This document shows, piece by piece, positions 1 through 4,872 of a stretch of 6,172 nt of DNA. The translations under genes were made by a program, and so were the position numbers. The stretch spans positions 3,056-9,227 of the forward strand of contig DHWM01000171.1 of assembly GCA_002413185.1 (NCBI GenBank), read 5' to 3'. The notes under the pieces were generated by a model that made no database searches, was not told the DNA's origin, and saw only the letters and a list, made by a program, of their open reading frames with translations. Every line of letters begins with the position of its first letter. The first letter of the stretch is position 1. Origin of the DNA: Actinobacteria bacterium UBA5182. GTDB taxonomy: Bacteria > Actinomycetota > UBA4738.

Positions 1-536
1 AACTCGTGGCAGACCATGCCGGTTCCCCCGCCCACGTTCCCTTCGGGCACCGGCTCCTTAGAGGCCGAATCGATGGCGGCGAACACGTGCTCGGGCTTGA
101 CGTGGAAGCCGTTCATGTCGTTCAACAGCCCATCCGAGGTCTCCCCGACCACCGGGAGGGACCACCTGACGTCGTCGGGGTCCCGCGTCCTGACCTCATA
201 GGCGATGAGGGCGTCCCGGACCACGCCGACGCTGTGCGTGTTCGTGATGGCCACCGGTGTGGTCAGCATCCCGGATTCCCGGATCCACTCCAGGCCCGTC
301 AGCTCGCCGTTGCCGTTCAGGCGGTGACACCCCGCGAACAGCGGCTCCTCACCGATCCGGTCGTGGGGAAGGATGATCGTCACGCCGGTTCGGACCGGCC
401 CCGTCCCGGTGACCAGCGGTCCATCGCCCTCGATCAGCGTGGTGTGACCCACCCGGACCCCGGCCACGTCGGTGATCCCGTTGTGTGGTCCGGGACGTCC
501 GTGGCCGATCGCGATCCCGAGATCCCGCGCCCGCAT
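1..536 (-). CDS. P1 family peptidase (DmpA / L-aminopeptidase D-esterase type), C-terminal part outside the window
   Basis: Translating the minus strand from the ATG at 536 gives an open frame of 178 residues that leaves the window without a stop. Landmarks fit family S58 N-terminal-nucleophile hydrolases: ITDVAGVRVGHTTL (residues 21-34), NGNGELTG (74-81), PVAITNTHSVGVVRDALI (94-111), VVGETSDGLLNDMNGFHV (129-146) and GNVGGGTGM (167-175). DmpA-type enzymes are about 375 residues, are cleaved autocatalytically before a Ser nucleophile near residue 250, and remove N-terminal amino acids from peptides, amides or esters. That nucleophile lies beyond the left edge, so activity cannot be judged. The ATG is chosen because RARDLGI is a typical N-terminus for the family. 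No Shine-Dalgarno precedes it, but a TACTGT hexamer sits exactly 7 bases upstream. It lies 55 bases downstream of the F420-type gene on the same strand. Family assignment is strong; substrate is unknown. Confidence 0.9.
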   Translation of the reverse strand, partial: MRARDLGIAIGHGRPGPHNGITDVAGVRVGHTTLIEGDGPLVTGTGPVRTGVTIILPHDRIGEEPLFAGCHRLNGNGELTGLEWIRESGMLTTPVAITNTHSVGVVRDALIAYEVRTRDPDDVRWSLPVVGETSDGLLNDMNGFHVKPEHVFAAIDSASKEPVPEGNVGGGTGMVCHE

Positions 537-543
537 GGCAGCA

Positions 544-549
544 ACAGTA
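544..549 (-). promoter_or_regulatory. Candidate -10 box for leaderless transcription of the P1 peptidase gene
   Basis: On the minus strand TACTGT (TANNNT pattern) ends 7 bases before the ATG at 536, the spacing that would place transcription start on the A of the start codon. No Shine-Dalgarno is present, as expected for a leaderless mRNA, which is common in Actinomycetota. No convincing -35 hexamer is visible 16-18 bases upstream. The alternative is read-through from the gene at 592-996. Confidence 0.35.
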
Positions 550-591
550 CGTCGGATCGCTGATGCAGCCCCCTGCCGCGGGCGTGGGACC

Positions 592-996
592 CTAGGCGCC
601 CCTGGTGGCCGACTCCAGGTCGACCCGGATGAGCACTCGCCCTTCCTGCTCCATCCGAGCCCGGTATTCGTCCCACTTCTCGTGCTCGCCGGCCAGGCGC
701 CGGTAGTAGTCGACCAGCGGCTCCATGGCCTCGGGAAGGGGCAGGATCGAGGCCCTCCCGGTCACCAGGATCCACGACCCGAAGAACCGGTCCGTCGTGA
801 CGCAGGCCCAGATCCGAGGATCGCGCTCGATGTTCTTGACCTTCGCCAGCGACCGCCTGGAGCTGATGATGCCGCGCCCCTCCCCGTCCACTCCGAGCAG
901 CACCGGGGACATCTGAGGTTCGCCGTTCTCCCGCCTGGTGGCCAGGACGGTCCGGTGGTTCTGGCGCAGGAACTGTCGCGCCTCCTCCAGGTCCAT
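592..996 (-). CDS. PPOX-class F420-dependent enzyme (Rv1155-like split-barrel protein)
   Basis: A 134-residue protein of the pyridoxamine-5'-phosphate-oxidase-like split beta-barrel superfamily, closest in pattern to the F420-binding Rv1155 group (TIGR03618-type). Evidence: TVLATRRENGEPQMSPV (residues 16-32, the first barrel strands), SRRSLAKVKNIERDPR (46-61, matching the cofactor-phosphate-binding AxxRxKxRNLxRDPR element), FGSWILVTGRA (72-82), and the C-terminal YYRRLAGEHEKWDEYRARM (97-115) followed by RVLIRV (120-125), all as in Rv1155. Full length for the family. Such cytoplasmic proteins bind deazaflavin F420, or less often FMN or haem, and reduce small substrates; the substrate here is not predictable. 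The ATG start is well supported by AAAGGAGGA at 1000-1008. It is divergent from the gene at 1011, with 14 bases between the starts, and lies upstream of the peptidase on the same strand. It points to an F420-producing host. Confidence 0.88.
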   Translation of the reverse strand: MDLEEARQFLRQNHRTVLATRRENGEPQMSPVLLGVDGEGRGIISSRRSLAKVKNIERDPRIWACVTTDRFFGSWILVTGRASILPLPEAMEPLVDYYRRLAGEHEKWDEYRARMEQEGRVLIRVDLESATRGA

Positions 997-999
997 CGC

Positions 1000-1008
1000 T
1001 CCTCCTTT
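1000..1008 (-). promoter_or_regulatory. Strong Shine-Dalgarno of the F420-type gene
   Basis: The minus strand reads AAAGGAGGA followed by GCG and the ATG at 996, so GGAGG sits 4 bases from the start codon. It fixes the start of the PPOX gene. It also occupies the bases just before the divergent ATG at 1011, so that gene has no ribosome-binding site of its own there. Confidence 0.8.
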
Positions 1009-1010
1009 CG

Positions 1011-1763
1011 ATGCGGCCCCGCCCCCGTCATACTGCCCGGGTGGGATACCTGCTGGTCGTCGCCATCGTGGCCGGGATCGGCCTGATCCTGTGGTACTCC
1101 TATTACCGGAAGCAACAGCGCCGGGAGGGCCTCGCTTCCTTCGCCGCTCAGTATCAGATGGAATACTCCCGACAGGACCCGTTCGGGCTGCTCGACCACG
1201 ACTTCCGGTTGCTCCGGATGGGAGACGGGCGGGGTTGTGAGAACGTCCTGTCCGGGTCGTGGCAGGCGATGCCGGTGCGAGAGGCCGACTACTGGTACTA
1301 CACGGAGTCCAAGGATTCCAACGGCCGAACCTCGAAGTCCTACAAGTACTTCTCGGTGGTGATCGCCGACCTCGACGGCATGCTCCCCTACGTTTCGATC
1401 CAGAAGGAGAGCCTGTTCACCAAGCTCGCCGATCACCTGGGGTTCCACGACCTCGACTTCGAATCCGACGACTTCAACCGGGAGTTCCAGGTGAAGGCAG
1501 AGGACCGTCAGTTCGCCTACAAGCTGATTGACGCCCGGATGATCCGGTGGCTGCTCTCCACCGGCGGGACGTTCGGGTTCGAATGCCGTGGCGAGAACCT
1601 CCTGGTGTACTGCCACCGACTGAAGCCCACCGCGCTGGTCCCGCTGTTCGGGACGGCCAAGGCCTTCCACGACCACGTCCCCAGCCTGGTCTGGCACGAC
1701 TACGGAACGAAGCCCGAGACCATTCCGGTTCCGCCGGAGCCGGAGGGAAGGAGCTCATCGTGA
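1011..1763 (+). CDS. Membrane-anchored DUF3137-like protein of unknown function
   Basis: 250 residues from ATG 1011. An Arg-rich N-terminus (residues 2-10) is followed by one hydrophobic helix (about 12-30, GYLLVVAIVAGIGLILW), a basic patch RKQQRR (33-38) and a soluble domain. The domain shows an aromatic tract DYWYYTES (93-100), a beta-rich stretch KYFSVVIADL (112-121), and ESDDFNREFQVKAEDRQFAYKL (151-172), which resembles the FNRRFxVxxxDxxxA signature I associate with DUF3137. A Pro-rich tail closes it (237-246). DUF3137 genes often neighbour lemA, as here: the downstream gene starts inside this stop codon (GTGA), so the two are probably co-translated and may interact at the membrane. The start is uncertain: neither ATG 1011 nor GTG 1041 has a Shine-Dalgarno, and codons 6-8 (CGT CAT ACT) are poor in G/C at the third position, which favours GTG 1041. 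Molecular function is unknown; the family call rests on motif and context. Confidence 0.8.
   Translation: MRPRPRHTARVGYLLVVAIVAGIGLILWYSYYRKQQRREGLASFAAQYQMEYSRQDPFGLLDHDFRLLRMGDGRGCENVLSGSWQAMPVREADYWYYTESKDSNGRTSKSYKYFSVVIADLDGMLPYVSIQKESLFTKLADHLGFHDLDFESDDFNREFQVKAEDRQFAYKLIDARMIRWLLSTGGTFGFECRGENLLVYCHRLKPTALVPLFGTAKAFHDHVPSLVWHDYGTKPETIPVPPEPEGRSSS
1027..1034. promoter_or_regulatory. Candidate shared (bidirectional) -10 region between divergent genes
   Basis: The plus strand carries CATACT at 1029-1034 (4 of 6 matches to TATAAT), ending 6 bases before the in-frame GTG at 1041. That would suit a leaderless start for the DUF3137-like gene. The minus strand of the same bases reads TATGAC at 1032-1027 (4 of 6), which would start transcription near 1020 and leave a short leader containing the Shine-Dalgarno at 1000-1008. 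No good -35 is seen on either side. The genes are only 14 bases apart, so any local promoter must overlap coding sequence. Confidence 0.3.
1748..1753 (+). promoter_or_regulatory. Shine-Dalgarno of lemA, inside the upstream gene
   Basis: AAGGAG lies within the last codons of the DUF3137-like gene, 6 bases before the GTG at 1760. It selects this GTG, which overlaps the upstream TGA by 4 bases (GTGA), over earlier in-frame starts. The arrangement implies translational coupling. Confidence 0.75.
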
Positions 1764-2476
1764 TCGCGGTTCACCCCATCCTTGCGAGCGGCGCCGTGGT
1801 TGGCGTCCTGATCGTGCTCGGGATCATCGTCGTCGTCGGCATCGGCCTGGCGATGTCCTACAACCGGTTCGTCAGCCAGCGCAACCTCATCCGCAACGCC
1901 TTCGCCAACATCGACACCGAGCTCCGCCGCCGGTACGACTTGATCCCCAACCTGGTGGAGACGGTGAAGGGCTACGCCGCCCACGAGCGGGAGGTGTTCG
2001 AAGAGGTCGCCCGGACCAGGTCGGCTGCCGCGGCCACCAGTGGAGGCTCTCCCGCGCAACAGGCCGCGGCGGAGGGGCCCTTCGTGGCCGCGCTGGGGCG
2101 GCTGTTCGCCGTGGCCGAGAACTACCCCGAGCTGAAGGCGAACCAGAACTTCCTAGCCCTCCAGGGCGAGCTGACCAACACCGAGGATCGCATCCAGGCC
2201 GCCCGGCGCTTCTACAACGCGAACGTCCAGGGCTACAACCGGAGGGTCCAGGCGTTTCCGTCGGCCTTCGTGGCCCGCCAGTTCGGCTTCAAGGAAGAGG
2301 AGTTCTTCGAGATCCCGGAGACCGAACGGGCCGCGGTGGGTCAGGTCCCTCGGGTGGACTTCGGCGTCGGAGGGGGAGACGTCACCGCGGCTCCGGCCGG
2401 TCCGGCCGGCTCCCCGCCTCCGCCTCCGCCGCCTCCGCCACCGCCGGACGGAGGGACCGCCGGACCTTCCGCGTAG
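1760..2476 (+). CDS. lemA: LemA family membrane protein with a polyproline C-terminal tail
   Basis: 238 residues from the GTG at 1760. One N-terminal transmembrane helix (about 11-31) is followed by the LemA signature: YNRFVSQRNLIRNAFANID (34-52) and RRRYDLIPNLVETVKGYAAHE (about 55-75), then LFAVAENYPELKANQNFLAL, GELTNTEDRIQAARRFYN, and AFPSAFVARQFGF before the acidic FKEEEFFEIPE. This is the helical-bundle core seen in LemA of Listeria and Thermotoga; the family is widespread but its biochemical role is unsettled. The tail is unusual: a Gly/Ala/Pro linker, eleven consecutive prolines, then DGGTAGPSA. Family members normally end soon after the FxF...E segment, sometimes with a low-complexity tail. 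It is coupled to the DUF3137-like gene by a GTGA overlap, suggesting a two-protein membrane module. The last 95 bases overlap the convergent transporter gene. Family call very secure; function inferred only from context. Confidence 0.95.
   Translation: MIAVHPILASGAVVGVLIVLGIIVVVGIGLAMSYNRFVSQRNLIRNAFANIDTELRRRYDLIPNLVETVKGYAAHEREVFEEVARTRSAAAATSGGSPAQQAAAEGPFVAALGRLFAVAENYPELKANQNFLALQGELTNTEDRIQAARRFYNANVQGYNRRVQAFPSAFVARQFGFKEEEFFEIPETERAAVGQVPRVDFGVGGGDVTAAPAGPAGSPPPPPPPPPPPDGGTAGPSA
2382..2476. other. Tail-to-tail coding overlap between lemA and the MFS gene
   Basis: The last ~31 codons of lemA on the plus strand and of the transporter on the minus strand occupy the same 95 bases. There is no intergenic space and no visible hairpin terminator. 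The shared DNA codes for the Pro-rich LemA tail on one strand and for a charged Ala/Glu/Arg/Pro tail on the other. Both tails fall outside the conserved domains, suggesting that one or both genes extended into the other. Confidence 0.85.
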
Positions 2477-3710
2477 CGACGGTCCACACCACGCTGTACG
2501 CGAGCGTGATGCCGGCCAGGCCGAGCATCACGATCCGCACGTCGACCACCTCGGAGATGAGCCCGGCCACCGTGGCCGAGACCGCCAGCGTCAGCGTGAT
2601 GAACCCTTCGTCGAAGGCGAAGATCCGTCCCCGGATGTGGTCGGGCACGATGATCTGGAGGCCGTAGGACGAGAGCGTCCACTGGGCGCCCCCGCCGAAG
2701 TGCCCCACGAACACGAACAGCCCGGCCAGGTAGATGGTCGGCATCCACGGAACGAACACATAGGACAGGCCGTACACGACGAAGGCGCCCGAGATCGCCC
2801 AGAACAGCGCGGTGAGGTCGTCGTCGTCGATCCACCGCCGGACCAGGAAGGGGCCGATGAACACTCCGAAGCCTCGGAACGCGTACAGGATCCCCGTCCC
2901 CCGATCGCCCGCCTTGAACACCGTGAAGGCCAGGACCGGCAGGAGCGCCACCACCCCTCCGCCCAGCCCGAACCCCCCCTTCACGGTGAGGAGGGCCAGG
3001 ACGCGGCTGTCCTTCCGGGCGTACTGCACCGCTTCCCTGGTTGCCCGGAACATCCCGGGGTGCTCGTGGTGCGGCTCGCGAGGTTCGGAGAACGGCCGGT
3101 GGATCTGCATGACCAGCGACGCGGAGAACAGGAACGACACAGCGTCGCCCGCATAGCCCGCGCCACGTCCGAACGCAGCCACCACCAGCCCGCCGACGGC
3201 CGACCCGACGGCGAGCATCGTCCCCCACGTCGCCCCGGCCATGATGTTCGCCGTGGCCAGGTCCTCCCGGTCGACCAGGTTCGGCACGGCCGCCATGGAC
3301 GCCGGCTCGAACACCGCGGCCAGTGCCGTGACCAGCCCAGCCAGCACGTACACCATCCAGACCTGCGAGGGGTTGCGGATCAGGAAGAACCCCAGGCACA
3401 GCAGTCCTCGGATCACGTCGGCGGCGATCATCAGCATCTGCCGGTTGAGCCGGTCCGCCAGGGGGCCGCCCACGAAGGTGAACACCGCGAACGGGACGGT
3501 CAGCGAGGCGTACACCGCCGCGACCAGCGCCGGCGAATGGGTCAACGAGAACACCAGGCCCGCCAGCGCCACGAACAGGAACCAGTCGCCGGCGAAGGAG
3601 ACCACCTGGGCCATGAACAGCAGCCGGAAGTCCCTGTTCCGCTTGAGGAGCGAGAACGCCGCGCCCCGCTTTCGAGGTCCGAGAGCACCGCGGTTCTCCG
3701 GAGCATCCAT
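2382..3710 (-). CDS. MFS transporter, EntS / MFS_3-like exporter family
   Basis: 442 residues from the ATG at 3710. The cytoplasmic N-terminus is basic and enters helix 1 after LLKRNRDFRLLFMAQ, a start typical of MFS_3/EntS-like exporters. About twelve hydrophobic segments follow. The helix 2-3 loop carries motif A, GGPLADRLNRQ. The long central loop between helices 6 and 7 contains RPFSEPREPHHEHPG. The second half carries VPDHIRGRIFAFDEGF, matching the PxxxRGRV loop common in this family. Relatives export siderophores or drugs, or have no known substrate; none can be named here. An upstream in-frame GTG at 3758 would add 16 residues but uses codons atypical for this gene (TTG GTA); neither start has a Shine-Dalgarno. 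The C-terminal AEAAEAEAGSRPDRPEPR tail is encoded opposite the LemA polyproline tail. It is divergent from the MBL-fold gene, with about 130 bases between starts. Confidence 0.9.
   Translation of the reverse strand: MDAPENRGALGPRKRGAAFSLLKRNRDFRLLFMAQVVSFAGDWFLFVALAGLVFSLTHSPALVAAVYASLTVPFAVFTFVGGPLADRLNRQMLMIAADVIRGLLCLGFFLIRNPSQVWMVYVLAGLVTALAAVFEPASMAAVPNLVDREDLATANIMAGATWGTMLAVGSAVGGLVVAAFGRGAGYAGDAVSFLFSASLVMQIHRPFSEPREPHHEHPGMFRATREAVQYARKDSRVLALLTVKGGFGLGGGVVALLPVLAFTVFKAGDRGTGILYAFRGFGVFIGPFLVRRWIDDDDLTALFWAISGAFVVYGLSYVFVPWMPTIYLAGLFVFVGHFGGGAQWTLSSYGLQIIVPDHIRGRIFAFDEGFITLTLAVSATVAGLISEVVDVRIVMLGLAGITLAYSVVWTVATRKVRRSLRPAVAEAAEAEAGSRPDRPEPR
2408..2448. repeat. Low-complexity CCGCCT/CCG tract coding on both strands
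   Basis: A run of imperfect CCGCCTCCG units encodes the eleven-proline stretch of LemA on the plus strand. On the minus strand, in the transporter frame, it encodes an Ala/Glu-alternating segment (AVAEAAEAEAG). Triplet-based slippage could lengthen or shorten both tails without shifting either frame. Boundaries are approximate. Confidence 0.7.
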
Positions 3711-3841
3711 ACCGGTGCCCGAGAGTACCAAGCGACCCCGCCGGCGCGGCCCGGCCACCGGAGCCGTGGGGTTTGTTCGACCCGCGGGCGTGTGGGTACG
3801 CTTCGGGCGGCGCGTTCCCCTCCACGTCCGAAGGAGGATCC
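3711..3841. promoter_or_regulatory. Divergent intergenic region between the MFS and MBL-fold genes
   Basis: 131 bases hold the promoters for both directions. On the minus strand TACTCT (3727-3722) lies 11 bases before the ATG at 3710, a possible -10 giving a leader of only about 4 bases. On the plus strand TTGTTC (3773-3778) and TACGCT (3797-3802), 18 bases apart, form a weak candidate promoter about 40 bases ahead of the MBL gene's start. A CCCGCGGG palindrome lies at 3781-3788 between these elements; without more copies it cannot be called an operator. Confidence 0.4.
3831..3838 (+). promoter_or_regulatory. Shine-Dalgarno of the MBL-fold gene
   Basis: AAGGAGGA lies immediately before TCC and the ATG at 3842. 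It fixes this start and excludes the earlier in-frame TTG at 3773. The spacing of 4 bases from AGGAGG to the ATG is on the short side. Confidence 0.8.
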
Positions 3842-4480
3842 ATGCTCGATCGGTTCACCTGGTTCAAGCAATCGGCCTTCCTGTGGCGGGGCGACGGGGT
3901 GAACGTCTACATCGACCCCTGGGGGCTGACCGTCGAGGAACCGGCGGACGTGCTGCTGATCACCCATGCCCACTCCGACCACTTCTCCATGGAGGACATC
4001 GAACGCATCCGCAAGAGCCACACGAAGGTCTTCGCCCCGCACGATGTGGCGAACGAGCTGTCGGGAGACGTCACGCCGGTCCAGCCCGGCGACTCGATCC
4101 AGGCCGGGGGACTCTCCGCCGAAGTGGTCCACGCCTACAACGTGAACGAGGCCCGGCTGGAGGCGCACCCGAAGTCGAACAAGTGGGTCGGGTACGTCAT
4201 GACGCTGGGAGGCCATTCCTATTACCACGCGGGGGACACCGACCACGCCCCGGAGCTCGACGCCATCAAGGCCGACGTGGCGATGGTCCCGATCGGAGGG
4301 ACCTACACCATGGAGGCGGAGGAGGCGGCCGACCTGGTGAAGACCATCCGGCCGGCGCTGGCCGTGCCCATGCACTACGGCTTCGTGGTGGGCACGCCGA
4401 GCGACGCGGAGAAGTTCGCGAGCGCCGCGAGCCCTGTCGAGGTCAGGACCCTCACACCCGAGCATCCGTTCGAGAAGTAA
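3842..4480 (+). CDS. Metallo-beta-lactamase-fold metal-dependent hydrolase (UPF0173 / UlaG-like)
   Basis: 212 residues, the usual single-domain length. Metal ligands are visible: THAHSDH (residues 41-47; H42, H44, D46, H47), H97, the HAGDTD motif (129-134; D132) and H178 in PMHYG (176-180). The segments PIGGTYTM (150-157) and HYGFVVGTPSDAEKF (178-192) are typical of the UPF0173 branch. A two-metal (Zn or Mn) cytoplasmic hydrolase is expected because all ligands are intact and there is no signal peptide or membrane segment. The natural substrate of this branch is not established, although UlaG relatives act on a sugar-acid lactone phosphate. The start is set by a strong Shine-Dalgarno. It is divergent from the transporter, and a small membrane protein follows after 13 bases on the same strand. 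Fold and metal site are secure; substrate is not predictable. Confidence 0.92.
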   Translation: MLDRFTWFKQSAFLWRGDGVNVYIDPWGLTVEEPADVLLITHAHSDHFSMEDIERIRKSHTKVFAPHDVANELSGDVTPVQPGDSIQAGGLSAEVVHAYNVNEARLEAHPKSNKWVGYVMTLGGHSYYHAGDTDHAPELDAIKADVAMVPIGGTYTMEAEEAADLVKTIRPALAVPMHYGFVVGTPSDAEKFASAASPVEVRTLTPEHPFEK

Positions 4481-4493
4481 GGGCCGAGACGAC

Positions 4494-4790
4494 ATGCGGG
4501 CCGGTGCGAGCGCTCACCGGCAGCCCCTGTGGGTCCGGGTGGTCCTGCTCGCGGTGACCGTCGGCGCCGCGGTGACGGCGCTGGCCGCAGCCTCCAGCAT
4601 CGGCTCGTGCTCCGGTTCCGGGCAGAGCGGCGCCGACGAAGTGTGCTTCTCGCTGGTCCGGACGCTGTCCGAGCGCATCGGCGCGGTGGCGGCGGTGGCC
4701 ACGGCCATCGTGGTCCTGACGATGGTCGGGCTGTCACGGCTGGCCGCGTCGAACGACCGGCGGAACTTCGGTGGAGGCCCTTCCGCCTGA
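4494..4790 (+). CDS. Small two-helix membrane protein, unknown family
   Basis: 98 residues that I do not recognise as a named family. A short basic N-terminus (R2, R9, R15) precedes a hydrophobic helix at about 12-34. A 27-residue polar loop follows with two cysteines, C39 and C51, then a second helix at about 62-82 and a short basic tail (R82, RR 89-90). The positive-inside rule predicts both ends in the cytoplasm and the loop outside, where the two cysteines could form a disulphide. It begins 13 bases after the MBL gene's stop, so co-transcription is likely, although no good Shine-Dalgarno is visible. Coding is supported by G/C-rich third positions and an open frame ending just before the next promoter. 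Its function is unknown; a partner or accessory role with the MBL protein would be a guess. Confidence 0.7.
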   Translation: MRAGASAHRQPLWVRVVLLAVTVGAAVTALAAASSIGSCSGSGQSGADEVCFSLVRTLSERIGAVAAVATAIVVLTMVGLSRLAASNDRRNFGGGPSA

Positions 4791-4804
4791 CGCCGTCGCT
4801 GTCC

Positions 4805-4810
4805 TATAGT
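4805..4810 (+). promoter_or_regulatory. -10 element of the zinc-ribbon unit
   Basis: TATAGT matches the TATAAT consensus at 5 of 6 positions and stands out in this GC-rich DNA, 15 bases after the preceding gene's stop. The sequence 18 bases upstream (TTCCGC, 4781-4786) is a poor -35. Transcription would start near 4817 and give a leader of about 56 bases ending in the Shine-Dalgarno at 4858-4864. No riboswitch-like fold was recognised in the leader. Confidence 0.5.
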
Positions 4811-4857
4811 TGGCCCGGTTCGACAGTCCCCGCCACGTCGGCAGCGGCACGACCAAC

Positions 4858-4864
4858 GAGGAGG
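4858..4864 (+). promoter_or_regulatory. Shine-Dalgarno deciding the zinc-ribbon gene start
   Basis: GAGGAGG lies 8 bases before the GTG at 4873. It supports that start over the in-frame TTG at 4810, which overlaps the -10 box itself. Confidence 0.8.
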
Positions 4865-4872
4865 CGTCAACG

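Noticed and set aside
6..563. 185-codon plus-strand open frame across the peptidase region
   Set aside because: It is antisense to the P1 peptidase, whose conserved motifs are unmistakable on the minus strand; its translation is Asp/Pro/Arg/His-rich, as is usual for high-GC antisense frames.
555..591. GC-rich inverted repeat (GCAG/CTGC arms) between the F420-type and peptidase genes as a terminator
   Set aside because: Arms are only 4-5 bases and no T-run follows on the minus strand.
762..1697. 311-codon minus-strand open frame opposite the DUF3137-like gene
   Set aside because: Its first half is antisense to a gene with a clear membrane helix and coding bias, and its end overlaps the F420-type gene out of frame. 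No start signal or recognisable domain.
3781..3788. CCCGCGGG palindrome as a regulator operator
   Set aside because: Short GC palindromes are frequent by chance in such DNA, and no second copy or adjacent regulator gene is present.
2341..3867. 508-codon minus-strand frame overlapping the transporter in another register
   Set aside because: Gly/Arg/Pro-rich translation with no hydrophobic segments; the transporter frame has clear helices and MFS motifs.
2637..3902. 421-codon plus-strand open frame opposite the transporter
   Set aside because: Composition is His/Arg/Glu/Gln-rich with no domain, and it mirrors the MFS gene. Long antisense frames are expected at this GC content.
3542..4495. 317-codon minus-strand frame opposite the MBL-fold gene
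   Set aside because: Antisense to a gene with a complete metal-binding motif set and a strong ribosome-binding site; Val/Arg/His-rich shadow.
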